From an uncultured SAR324 cluster bacterium (GTDB lineage Bacteria; SAR324; NAC60-12): DNA of 20,005 nucleotides. Shown piece after piece: positions 6,753 to 15,018 of this stretch. The notes beneath the pieces are model-generated. The model did not search any database and had not been told where the DNA came from. It was given only the letters and a program-made list of their open reading frames with translations. The DNA lies in the NCBI GenBank assembly GCA_902513935.1, contig CABXOR010000036.1, forward strand, positions 1 through 20,005. Reading direction: 5' to 3'. Position numbers and translations under genes: made by a program. Positions within the stretch are counted from its first letter, which is position 1. Each line of letters opens with the position of its first letter.

Positions 6753-8360
6753 ATGAAACATTTTAGTTATTTTCTGTGCACTTTTGTTTTAATAATGTTT
6801 TTTGAGTCTACCCCTCATGCTTCAGAAATTTACTCTATTATCTATAAAAAATGCCTCTCCTATACCGGCCTGATCTTTGATGTTGATGAGAATGAAATTC
6901 AATTACTTGATAAGAATGGTTCTTTTCGAGTTCTACCAAAAAAAGAAATAGAAAGTGTTCTGATTTTCAACACCGTAGAAAACCCCATCCCACGAATTGA
7001 CTTTCTAAACAATCTAAAAGTTTCTCCAAGAAAAGTAACAGTTCAGGGAAAACCGGATTTCAGTTTCATAGGCTGGCCTATTCGGTTTTTTGAAGAGTTG
7101 ATCGTTTTTTACGACATAAACGGTAAAACCCATCTGGTCAATATTGACCAGTTGAAAGGTTTTGAATCAGTTGAATCTATCATTTACGCTTCAGAAATAT
7201 TGATTCAGCATACACCCTACAAATTCGGTTTTGGCAGTAATATGCCGGAATGTCAAATTACCAATGAAAAGACTACTGACACCGTTCAACCAACCAGAAT
7301 GCTGAGCGATAAAATCAGTATTTCAAAATTTCTTTCGGTTTTTCAGAAAGGTTTCCACCAGTTGAACCGTTTTCAAAGCAGAACCTATTTTTATGCTCGA
7401 CCATATCTTTATGACCGCCAAACCAAAATTGGTTTCATTATAGAAAGAGATGATTACAAGGCTGAAATCCCGATAGGAGTCCCTCTGCACTTTCAATGGT
7501 CAACCGGCAGAAATTTTGGACCGCAAGGGACAGTGAATATAGGGGCCAGTGATGTTTCTCTGCTTCCGAATGTTGAACCAGTGTTGGCTGCACAATTCTC
7601 TGGTAAATATCATTTCCTGTCTCTTTCTTTTGCTGCAAATCTTTGGGCCTTTTCCTATGGAAGCGATTACATCATCAAGCGAAGGGCTGTATTCAATGAT
7701 TATTTTTCAACATATGATTCCCAAGAAGCACTGGCTCTATCCCAGTTCAATCAAATTGCAATAACAGGATTTGACATGGGAAGTTATTCGGTTTCTGGAG
7801 GATTATATTATCCAATCATTGCCATTCAGGGCAACAATATATTCCGTGAACTTCTTTCTGAGGAGTCAAAACCAGTTGCAAGTATTAAATACACAACTGA
7901 AAGAACAGAAGCCCAGGTCATACTTTCCTCGATGAGACTCAAATCGAGCCATCCATCCGAAACCAATATAAAACTTATTAGAGCTGAAGAAATGGTCAAC
8001 GAAGTCAGTATCACGCAACAATCCACAAATTTGATAAACCAGTTGGAATCATTTGATTTGAATTCCCAGTACCTGAGACTAAATTATGTTCATGAATTAT
8101 TCGAAGACATTCATTTTGGAGTCAGTGAAGTGTATTTCGCGGGCCAGTACGACGAAAAATTATCCGAAGAAAACTATCAGTTGAAATTCGATCAACTGAT
8201 TACATCCCTGAAACTCAAACAAGTCTTTGAAGATTACGTTTCTCTAAAATATAACCTTAACTATTTCATCAGAAACTATCATTCCCAAGCAGCTAAGGAT
8301 AATAATGAATCTTCTAATAAAAAAGCTTCATTTGCAGTCGCGATTGAATTTTTTCTCTAG
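6753..8360 (+). CDS. Uncharacterised secreted protein, probable outer-membrane beta-barrel with two Sm-like N-terminal repeats (paralogue 1)
   Basis: I do not recognise a named family. I place the start at ATG 6753, not TTG 6702, because it gives a clean signal peptide: a short basic start, a hydrophobic core over about residues 4-17, and likely cleavage near A23/S24. The mature N-terminus has two strand-rich units of one pattern, at about 39-69 (G-L-I-F-D-V-D-E-N start) and 107-140 (G-W-P-I start). Each reads glycine, strand, acidic turn, strand, turn with glycine, strand, short helix, which resembles an Sm/SH3-like small barrel. Cys34 and Cys167 are conserved in the downstream paralogue. 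A short amphipathic stretch at about 190-215 leads into a long region of alternating hydrophobic residues rich in Tyr and Phe, ending AIEFFL, as expected for a transmembrane beta-barrel. At 535 residues in all, it overlaps the next gene by 56 bases. Outer-membrane location is inferred; function is unknown. Confidence 0.7.
   Translation: MKHFSYFLCTFVLIMFFESTPHASEIYSIIYKKCLSYTGLIFDVDENEIQLLDKNGSFRVLPKKEIESVLIFNTVENPIPRIDFLNNLKVSPRKVTVQGKPDFSFIGWPIRFFEELIVFYDINGKTHLVNIDQLKGFESVESIIYASEILIQHTPYKFGFGSNMPECQITNEKTTDTVQPTRMLSDKISISKFLSVFQKGFHQLNRFQSRTYFYARPYLYDRQTKIGFIIERDDYKAEIPIGVPLHFQWSTGRNFGPQGTVNIGASDVSLLPNVEPVLAAQFSGKYHFLSLSFAANLWAFSYGSDYIIKRRAVFNDYFSTYDSQEALALSQFNQIAITGFDMGSYSVSGGLYYPIIAIQGNNIFRELLSEESKPVASIKYTTERTEAQVILSSMRLKSSHPSETNIKLIRAEEMVNEVSITQQSTNLINQLESFDLNSQYLRLNYVHELFEDIHFGVSEVYFAGQYDEKLSEENYQLKFDQLITSLKLKQVFEDYVSLKYNLNYFIRNYHSQAAKDNNESSNKKASFAVAIEFFL
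8295..8307 (+). promoter_or_regulatory. Internal ribosome-binding site for the second barrel gene
   Basis: AAGGA at 8295-8299 sits 5 bases before ATG 8305, inside the 3' end of the upstream gene. This supports the 56-base overlapping start and suggests that the two proteins are translated from one mRNA with coupling. Confidence 0.55.
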
Positions 8361-9957
8361 CGTCTGCAAAAAGTTTTTCTTACTGTCAGTTTTATTAATG
8401 ACCGCACAGCAGGTTTACTGCATCAATATCTCATCAGTCTATTTTTCTGCCTGCATGAGGGAGAATGGAGTTATCATCAGTGTTGATGAAAATAAGATTC
8501 AATTATTGACCCTGGAAGGAGACATACGGGACATACCACGTTTCGACATCATCTACATCGCTTACTATCCAATAGGAAATATCCGTATTCCTAAAAATGT
8601 GGCAGCAAAAGATTCAATAGTTATTAGTATCAAAACTTTGTATGAAGGGGAAGTGTTTGACCTGGTAAAAGGCTGGATGATTGATCACTCCGAAGATCAA
8701 TTCTCTTTCCTTTCAACAACTGGGACTCCAACTGTAGTAGATTTAGAAGATATCTGGGATATTGAGATTACTCCTCTTAGTCAAAGTATTAGTTCAGAAC
8801 CATCACTTTCATCACCATATGAATTTGTTCATCCCTACCCTTTCATGGAGTGCAAAACAGGAACAGAGGGCATTGGGACTGCAAATGAGTTGAAGCCCAG
8901 AATATTTCCTCAATACCTGCTGTCGGAACCTCTTCTGATCAAAAATGAGCTGGACCGATTGAAGAAAGGCTATGAACGGCTAAAAAAATATGATGAAAAT
9001 AAACGATTTTATCCTGTCCCAAAGCTTTTCGGTAATGACACATCTCTTGGAATGTGGGTCAACCTGGGCAACCGTTATGGTTCATCAAAAAATAGAAACA
9101 ATAATTTTATTCCCTTTATCAGGAGTGAGCTGACAGAGGGACCCTTTGGATTTCAACGGGTATTCGTTACCGGAGTTGCCCCGATGAATTTCGGAATCCA
9201 CGAAGAACCACAGTTTCAGGCTTCCTACCAAATGAAATCAAGCTATGTTCATTTTTCCATCATGGTGGACATTTCACGTTTTAATATCGGGCAGGAAAAA
9301 TACAAATGGTCTGCTGATGAGATGGAATCTTATGATGATCGGGAAAACGAAATCCACTCAATTTCAGGAGGTTTTGATTACGGAGAATGGTCTGTGGATG
9401 TATCAATAATGAATACTGTCTATTATGCCATCAAACATGATTCCCTATTCCATAAGGATGATATTGAAATGAGCAAGAATGGAATTTTTTACCATAACCG
9501 ATTTTTCCGGATAGAATTTTTTCAGGGATTTGGTATTGATAAAAAACCAGAACCAGTTCCATTGGACGGGGCAAAAAATAAGTTTGAAGAAGCTGCTATT
9601 GAATCTTATAACGAAAGTCTTCTTTCTATTCAGAATTTTAATACTAAATTAAATTTTTATAGATTAAATCTTGAATTATATAATTTTAAGTTTTTTTCAC
9701 CGATTTTTTCTCTCATTCATAAATCACTTCAATTTAAACGGGAGAATGCGCCTGGAGAGAGTCAAGGAGAATTCCGTTATTCCAGTAAGTCCCTGACCAA
9801 TTCGCTCTTCTTGGACTATTCCCTGGACGCAGAACTCAAGCTAAGAGGATATTTTTCACTGGAATCGAGTACCAGAAAATATTCTGAATCCGGCAGCCTG
9901 GATACTTCTTCCAAAGCCTATCCTAAGGCCGGATTGTCTGTGGCCTTTCTTTTTTGA
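8305..9957 (+). CDS. Uncharacterised secreted protein, probable outer-membrane beta-barrel with two Sm-like N-terminal repeats (paralogue 2)
   Basis: This is a 550-residue paralogue of the gene just upstream; no named family is recognised. The start at 8305 has a good Shine-Dalgarno and gives a long signal peptide: a basic region to about 23, a hydrophobic core about 24-33, and cleavage near residues 37-39. Shared features with the first copy are a cysteine (Cys50) exactly 11 residues before a DEN triplet, repeat 1 at about 55-84 (ISVDENKIQLL), repeat 2 at about 123-153 (G-W-M-I start), a second cysteine (Cys183, FMECK), and an amphipathic charged helix near 213-232. A beta-rich, Tyr/Phe-rich C-terminal half ends in GLSVAFLF with terminal Phe, the classical signal for outer-membrane assembly. 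A lipoprotein is unlikely, since VYC at 37-39 does not fit a lipobox. Roles such as pore, secretion component or surface assembly are all open. Confidence 0.7.
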   Translation: MNLLIKKLHLQSRLNFFSSVCKKFFLLSVLLMTAQQVYCINISSVYFSACMRENGVIISVDENKIQLLTLEGDIRDIPRFDIIYIAYYPIGNIRIPKNVAAKDSIVISIKTLYEGEVFDLVKGWMIDHSEDQFSFLSTTGTPTVVDLEDIWDIEITPLSQSISSEPSLSSPYEFVHPYPFMECKTGTEGIGTANELKPRIFPQYLLSEPLLIKNELDRLKKGYERLKKYDENKRFYPVPKLFGNDTSLGMWVNLGNRYGSSKNRNNNFIPFIRSELTEGPFGFQRVFVTGVAPMNFGIHEEPQFQASYQMKSSYVHFSIMVDISRFNIGQEKYKWSADEMESYDDRENEIHSISGGFDYGEWSVDVSIMNTVYYAIKHDSLFHKDDIEMSKNGIFYHNRFFRIEFFQGFGIDKKPEPVPLDGAKNKFEEAAIESYNESLLSIQNFNTKLNFYRLNLELYNFKFFSPIFSLIHKSLQFKRENAPGESQGEFRYSSKSLTNSLFLDYSLDAELKLRGYFSLESSTRKYSESGSLDTSSKAYPKAGLSVAFLF

Positions 9958-10008
9958 ATTAAGACGATCCTAGTGGGCGAAGTGAAATAATCAACCACGC
10001 TTTTCAGC

Positions 10009-10289
10009 TTAGATATCCCACATTATCGGACCGCCTCTTCGATTTGGTGGAGCAGTCATGAACTCAGCAATCCCGCCCAAAACACCTTGGATAGTTTCTG
10101 TTGCAGCAACAGTACTTTCCTCACTGTCGTAACGTGCAATGATAACAGATTGACCTTCACCACTTCAGCGACATGTACCATTTTAAGGCCATTAACAGCC
10201 TGAATTTTTTCCCTTTGACTATAAGTAAAGGCCAAAAACTCGTCTCGTCGGCTTGGATCAAAATTGATGTCTGTTATTCTGTAACTCAT
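10009..10289 (-). pseudogene. Small ABM-like (dimeric alpha/beta barrel) protein gene with a one-base frameshift
   Basis: From ATG 10289 (Shine-Dalgarno AAGAGG, rc of 10294-10299) the frame gives MSYRITDINFDPSRRDEF and so on, up to VHVAEV. It then runs into a meaningless tail that ends at 10056. One base missing near 10159-10163 restores a second frame, GEGQSVIIARYDSEE onward, which ends in a natural C-terminus GGPIMWDI with stop at 10009-10011. The repaired product is about 93 residues, the size of an antibiotic-biosynthesis-monooxygenase or NIPSNAP-like ferredoxin-fold protein. The patterns of short strand, helix, HVAEV strand and IIARY strand fit that fold. No substrate can be inferred. 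The break may be a real inactivating deletion or a sequencing/assembly error. The high coding quality on both sides of it suggests that it is recent or artefactual. Confidence 0.65.
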
Positions 10290-10297
10290 AATTACCT

Positions 10298-10328
10298 CTT
10301 CTTCAAGAAGGTTTGCCCGCAAACCTTC
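10298..10328. promoter_or_regulatory. Overlapping perfect dyads in the leader of the ABM-like gene
   Basis: Two inverted repeats share four bases. CTTCTTCAAGAAG (10298-10310) is a 13-bp odd-centred palindrome whose end touches the Shine-Dalgarno. GAAGGTTTGC (10307-10316) and GCAAACCTTC (10319-10328) form a perfect 10-bp dyad around CC. They lie 9-39 bases ahead of the start, so they could be an operator for a dimeric repressor or an mRNA hairpin hiding the ribosome-binding site. Confidence 0.5.
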
Positions 10329-10343
10329 ATTACTAAAATAATC

Positions 10344-10381
10344 GCATGATGCTGATTAACTAGGACTTGCTGACATCATGC
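10344..10381. promoter_or_regulatory. 8-bp inverted repeat further upstream of the ABM-like gene
   Basis: GCATGATG at 10344-10351 is matched exactly by CATCATGC at 10374-10381 across a 22-base spacer, so the half-site centres are 30 bases apart. It lies 55-92 bases ahead of the ABM-like start and 135 bases or more beyond the ABC exporter stop. It may be a second regulator site; no T-run follows, so it is not an obvious terminator. Confidence 0.3.
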
Positions 10382-10515
10382 AACTGTAAATTCAGGGGAA
10401 TAATGCTAATAGGATATTTAAAAAAAGTTAAGAAATAAAAAGTGGCGGACATCAAAGAATCGCATGAAAGATGCCCAACTATTGTGGACTTACAAGATTC
10501 AGGAATCCGATTCGT

Positions 10516-12351
10516 TCAGGAGGGAATATGCTCAGAGAATGAATGCCTACCAAAATCTCCGGACTGTATGTGCCAAAGGTCTGCGTAAGTTCCGTTTATT
10601 AAAATCAGTTCATCGTGATGTCCTTCCTCTACAACCTGACCGTCACTCATCACAAGTATCCGGTCTGCATGTCTGATCGTAGAAAGCCTGTGTGCAATGA
10701 CCAGTGCAGTTTTTCCCCTTGTGATTCCTGCAAGATTAGCTTGAATTGCCCGCTCGGTTTCCGTATCAACAGAACTCGTCGCCTCGTCAAATACCATCAC
10801 AGGTGAGTTTTTAAGCACTGCACGGGCAATACTGAGACGTTGACGCTGTCCTCCTGAAAGGAGGATCCCCCTTTCTCCGACAATAGTCTGATAGCCTTCA
10901 GGAAGTGTCTGTACAAAATCGTGGAGTTGCGCTGACCGTGAAGCAGCTTCAACTTCTTGAATGTCCAGTTTTTCCGGACCGTAAGCGATATTTTCAGCAA
11001 TAGATCCGTGAAAAAGATAGACTTCCTGACTTACAAGAGCAATTTGTTTACGGAGTTCTGACAGTTCCAATTCCCGCAGATCAATTCCATCCAGCAGTAC
11101 CTGTCCTTCTGTGGGATCGTAAAGCCTCAAAAGCAGCTTAATTAAGGTGGATTTTCCGGCACCGGTGACTCCGGCAATGCCAATCATTTCACCTGGATTT
11201 ACGGTTAAATCAAAGCCCTTTAAAACTTCACCACCCCGCTGATAGCAAAAACCCACATTGCAGAGTTCAATTCTTCCCTGAACAGGATGCTCCAGTATTT
11301 TCGTTTTTACCGGACTTACTATTTTACTGGGAGTATGGAGCAGACCGAATGTCCGGCGTGCACTGGCCTTGGCACGTTCATATTCGTCAAGTGTAACTCC
11401 CATCCGGGTTAACGGCCAGAGCAACCGCTGAATCATCATCGAAAAGAAAACTAGTTCGCCAACTGTCAACAGCCCTTTATCTTCCAGCACCCAGTAACTC
11501 CCCAGTAAAAGTACACCACCAAAACCAATTGCAATCGCCATTCGAATAAGTGGCACATAAAGCGCACTGAGCTTGATCGCCTGATAGTTTGCTTGCTTAT
11601 ATTGTTGTGAAGCATCAGCCACACGTCCGGATTCAAATTTTTCTGCAGTGAAACTCTTGATGACCAGAATACCGGCAATATTATTTTCAAGACGGCTGCT
11701 AAGGGCCCCAACGGCTTCACGTACCTTCCGGTAGCGTGGTGAAACTAAGCGCTGATACAGCAGACTACCCCAAAGTACAATAGGCAGCGGCAACAGCCCC
11801 ACCATGGCCAATTCCCATGAAACTCCAAACATTACACTGCCGGCAAAAATGAAAAGTACAAGCAATTGGAGGATTTCGTTAAAGCCGATGTTAAGGAAAC
11901 GCTCAATCTGGTTCACATCATCGTTCAGCATCGCCATCGTCTCACCCATTCGGTGGTTCTCGAAAAACTCAATCTCACGCGTCTGCAAGTGATTATAGGA
12001 ATCTGTGCGCAACTGATGCTGTACACGCTGGGCAAGATTCATGAATCCGTACTGATAGGCCCACTCGAAAAGACTTTCAAAGAAAAAAATTACTACCCCA
12101 AGCACTGCCAGGAATACCGCCAACCTCCAGGGGTCTATAGTTCCAAGTAAATTCGCAATCCACTCCGGAGGCTCACGCCTGACGGAGTCAATCACCCAGC
12201 CCACCAGTACTGGCGGCATCAGGTCAAGAACCTTATTCAATATACTGGAAAAACAAGACCACGAAAAAAACTGCCAATGCGGACGCAGATAACGGAAAAG
12301 ATTCCACATAGGAACGGCAGTATTAACCGAAACAGGCGTTGATTCTGTCAT
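10516..12351 (-). CDS. Half-size ABC exporter, fused membrane and ATPase domains (MsbA/MDR-like)
   Basis: A 611-residue inner-membrane ABC transporter that should work as a homodimer and export a lipid, drug or other hydrophobic compound; the substrate is not deducible. Residues about 15-335 form a six-helix ABC membrane domain. The ATPase domain starts near 360 and has every expected motif: aromatic A-loop Tyr370, Walker A GVTGAGKST at 394-402, Q-loop Gln442, signature LSGGQ at 498-502, Walker B VMVFDEA ending in Glu523, D-loop SSVD at 526-529 and switch His554. The catalytic residues are intact, so it should be active. A short polar tail of about 20 residues follows the ATPase core. ATG 12351 has no clear Shine-Dalgarno. 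It is 247 bases downstream of galK on the same strand, with no sign of functional linkage. Confidence 0.9.
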   Translation of the reverse strand: MTESTPVSVNTAVPMWNLFRYLRPHWQFFSWSCFSSILNKVLDLMPPVLVGWVIDSVRREPPEWIANLLGTIDPWRLAVFLAVLGVVIFFFESLFEWAYQYGFMNLAQRVQHQLRTDSYNHLQTREIEFFENHRMGETMAMLNDDVNQIERFLNIGFNEILQLLVLFIFAGSVMFGVSWELAMVGLLPLPIVLWGSLLYQRLVSPRYRKVREAVGALSSRLENNIAGILVIKSFTAEKFESGRVADASQQYKQANYQAIKLSALYVPLIRMAIAIGFGGVLLLGSYWVLEDKGLLTVGELVFFSMMIQRLLWPLTRMGVTLDEYERAKASARRTFGLLHTPSKIVSPVKTKILEHPVQGRIELCNVGFCYQRGGEVLKGFDLTVNPGEMIGIAGVTGAGKSTLIKLLLRLYDPTEGQVLLDGIDLRELELSELRKQIALVSQEVYLFHGSIAENIAYGPEKLDIQEVEAASRSAQLHDFVQTLPEGYQTIVGERGILLSGGQRQRLSIARAVLKNSPVMVFDEATSSVDTETERAIQANLAGITRGKTALVIAHRLSTIRHADRILVMSDGQVVEEGHHDELILINGTYADLWHIQSGDFGRHSFSEHIPS

Positions 12352-12598
12352 TTAAGCAAAATTATATATTTTAAATTATATTGAGAGCGTGAATTAAGCA
12401 CTCAATGTGACACTTTGCGGAGAGAGCCAAAAACAAATGTGATGAAATACCTAAAAATACATACGTAAATGATAGCTAAACTATTCCAGTAAATCAATTA
12501 AATACACTTTAATTTATAAGATTAAATTATTTTCTTACCCCAAAACTTCAGCAAAAAATTTACCTTAGAATTGGTAGAATTTTGAACATTGATAATTA

Positions 12599-13750
12599 TT
12601 AGGCAAGAGGTGCTAATCTAGTCACACCTTTGGCAGGATTACAGGAAATAATTTTCGGATTTAAACTTGTTTTTTTTCGGTAGCAGTCCTTAACCGAGTT
12701 ATAAAATTTTATTTCAAGTTCTGTTTTAACAATTGCAACAGCACAGCCTCCAAAGCCCGCACCTGTCATTCTTGCACCCAAACATCCTGGAGCAGAGAGA
12801 GCGCATTCCACCATTGTATTCAAAACGGAATTGGACACTTCAAAGTTATCACGCAAACTAACATGTGACTGTTGCATCAGTTGACCAAATAATTTGAGAT
12901 CATTGCTACGCATTGCTCCTACAGCTTGGTTGACACGCTGATTTTCGCTGATAACATGTCCAGCCCGGCGATAGAGTAAAGGACTTAGCTTTGACGATTG
13001 AGATTGCAGTTCTGTAAGAGACACTTCTCTCAGGATAGATTTTCCCAAGATTTCGGCAGCTTGAAGGCATTGACTGTGTCGTTCGTTATACAGCGAGTCA
13101 ACCAGGCCACGTCGTGTCATAGTATCGAGAATCATAACTCGTATTCCTTCCGGCAGCTTTACCGGTTTCATTTCCAAATTACGGCAATCAATAAAAAGTG
13201 CATGTCCAGCAACACCACATGCGGAAATCAGTTGATCCATAATACCGCAGCTAATTCCAACCCATTCAATTTCTGCCTGTTGTGCCATTTTTGCCGCAAT
13301 TTGGGGCTGCCACGATTTTCCGGAAGCTTCTGCAAAAGCTCTAAGACAGGCCATCTCAAGTGCTGCAGAAGAGGAAAGTCCGGCTCCCTGTGGAATATCT
13401 CCCATCATCACTCCTTCCCAACCAGTTAGTTTCCATCCTGCTTCCTGCAGGACCTTGGTGACCCCCTTAAGGTACTCCTGCCAGCCTTTTTCTTGTTTTT
13501 GCGGTTCCGAAAGATCAAGTTCCGCTGTTTCAGAAAAATCCAAAGAATGCAGTACAACACGTTGGCCCGGGCGAGGACGAAGGGCTATCCAAACAGCGTG
13601 TTCAAGTGCAACAGGCAAAACAAACCCTCCACTGTAATCAGTATGTTCACCAATCAAATTGACTCTTCCTGGTGCCCGAATCACATGCTCTGGAGCAGAA
13701 CCAAAACGTTCTTCAAAAGCTAGTTGCACTTGAACAGCCATTTTGCTCAT
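12599..13750 (-). CDS. galK: Galactokinase
   Basis: Phosphorylates alpha-D-galactose to galactose 1-phosphate with ATP, in the cytoplasm, the first committed Leloir step. Its 383 residues match the usual size. The galactokinase signature GRVNLIGEHTDY is at 28-39, the GHMP phosphate-binding loop PQGAGLSSSAALE starts at 120, the catalytic Asp172 is in GISCGIMDQ, and the third motif GARMTGAGFGGC is at 325-336. RRGLVDSLYNERHSQC is also characteristic. Its ATG overlaps the galT stop as ATGA (13747-13750), which indicates translational coupling with galT. A second Met at residue 4 is an alternative start, but the overlap favours the first. No galE or galM is in the window, so UDP-galactose epimerase must be encoded elsewhere if the pathway is complete. 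Confidence 0.96.
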   Translation of the reverse strand: MSKMAVQVQLAFEERFGSAPEHVIRAPGRVNLIGEHTDYSGGFVLPVALEHAVWIALRPRPGQRVVLHSLDFSETAELDLSEPQKQEKGWQEYLKGVTKVLQEAGWKLTGWEGVMMGDIPQGAGLSSSAALEMACLRAFAEASGKSWQPQIAAKMAQQAEIEWVGISCGIMDQLISACGVAGHALFIDCRNLEMKPVKLPEGIRVMILDTMTRRGLVDSLYNERHSQCLQAAEILGKSILREVSLTELQSQSSKLSPLLYRRAGHVISENQRVNQAVGAMRSNDLKLFGQLMQQSHVSLRDNFEVSNSVLNTMVECALSAPGCLGARMTGAGFGGCAVAIVKTELEIKFYNSVKDCYRKKTSLNPKIISCNPAKGVTRLAPLA

Positions 13751-14802
13751 AGAGTACGCTTAAGATAATGCTGAGTCGAACATTCACGGAGGCATCCGGC
13801 CGCTTGTTCTGGAGTCAAATCTCGTTGTGCTTCAGCAAGCATTTCGTAACCTACCATGAATTTTCGGATACTGGCTGAACGCAATAACGGAGGAAAGATG
13901 TGCCCGTGTAGCGTCCATGACTCCTTTGAGAGCGAAGAAAAAGGAGCACCGTGCCATCCCATCGAATAAGGAAAACTGGTTTGAAAAAGATTGTCGTATC
14001 GCGTCAGTAGATTCTTCAACAATTCTGCCAGCGCAGACTGTTCAACTCCGGTAATACCTGAAAAACAAGCCACCTGTCGTTTTGGTAAAATAAGTGTTTC
14101 GAAAGGCCAAACTGCCCACCAGGGGACCACAGCCAGCCAGTGTTCATTTATTTCAACCAATCTCTCCCGGCTTCTTATTTCAAGTTCAAGGTAATCAGCT
14201 AAAAGTTGAGTTCCATGAGTTTGGAAGTAATCACGTTGTTGTCTATCTTCTCTACAGATCTCGTTGGGCAGAAAATTACCAGCCCATATTTGACCGTGTG
14301 GATGTGGATTGGAGCACCCCATCATTTCTCCCTTGTTTTCAAAAATCTGTACCCAATTGAAGATTCCTCCCAATTCTTTAACCTGTTCCAACCATACCCC
14401 AACCACTCTTTCCACTGCATCCAACTCCAATTCCGGAAGTGTTAGGTCATGCCTTTCCGAATAACAAAGCACACGGCAAATGCCAGAAACAGATTGAACT
14501 TGTAAAAGTGGTGATTCGGATTCACTGAATTCTATATCAGGCAGCAAAGCCGGAAAATCATTGGCGAAAACAAAAATCCCTTTGTAGTCAGGATTTTGTT
14601 TTCCCTCTACCCGTGAGTTTCCTGGACAGAGGTAACACTGCGGATCATAACTGGTGCGTTGTTTAGCTACCGGAGAATGTACGCTCCCATTCCAGGGCCT
14701 ATTGGTACGCTGCGGAGAAACCAACACCCATTCGCCGTTGAGGATGTTCTTCCTACGATGAGGATCTTCAAGAAATGTCATGCTGTAATCTGCAGAAATC
14801 AT
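13747..14802 (-). CDS. galT: Galactose-1-phosphate uridylyltransferase
   Basis: Exchanges UMP between UDP-glucose and galactose 1-phosphate, giving UDP-galactose and glucose 1-phosphate. At 351 residues it matches bacterial GalT. The active-site SNPHPHG motif has His167-Pro-His169, and His169 is the expected nucleophile carrying UMP. Zinc or iron ligands are visible as Cys56 and Cys59 (CYLCPGN) and His118 (SERHDLTLPEL). The NWVQIFENKGEMMGCSNPHPHGQ block is classical. The C-terminal half contains the GWHGAPF and LHGHIFPPLLRS stretches, which provide further conserved histidines. It is first in a two-gene unit with galK. The start is uncertain between ATG 14802 and ATG 14781, since neither has a good Shine-Dalgarno. 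No promoter was identified in the 216 bases upstream. Confidence 0.96.
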   Translation of the reverse strand: MISADYSMTFLEDPHRRKNILNGEWVLVSPQRTNRPWNGSVHSPVAKQRTSYDPQCYLCPGNSRVEGKQNPDYKGIFVFANDFPALLPDIEFSESESPLLQVQSVSGICRVLCYSERHDLTLPELELDAVERVVGVWLEQVKELGGIFNWVQIFENKGEMMGCSNPHPHGQIWAGNFLPNEICREDRQQRDYFQTHGTQLLADYLELEIRSRERLVEINEHWLAVVPWWAVWPFETLILPKRQVACFSGITGVEQSALAELLKNLLTRYDNLFQTSFPYSMGWHGAPFSSLSKESWTLHGHIFPPLLRSASIRKFMVGYEMLAEAQRDLTPEQAAGCLRECSTQHYLKRTL

Positions 14803-15018
14803 TGGTTTTAAGGAGTGGACTCTCCTGGATGAAAAATATACTACAAAAGAATAGGACTAATTCTCGAGGAGCCTCATATTTAGCTCAGTAATCACATCGG
14901 ATCATACGCGTTTCCACAGGAATGACGGCATTTGAGTAAGAACTTTGCAATTAATAAATTAAGACAAATTGTAGACAGGGTTAATACAGTTGAAATAAAC
15001 TACTACGGCTATAAGTCT

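Noticed and set aside
9958..10008. Possible terminator between barrel gene 2 and the ABM-like gene
   Set aside because: Only a 4-bp GTGG/CCAC pairing is present, too weak to call.
12998..13429. 143-codon open frame opposite galK
   Set aside because: The translation is Cys/Phe/Ser-rich with no motif, and galK motifs on the other strand cover the same bases.
14811..14826. AGGAG/CTCCT inverted repeat upstream of galT
   Set aside because: The arms are only 5 bp and may simply reflect Shine-Dalgarno-like purine runs. No correctly spaced start codon uses it.
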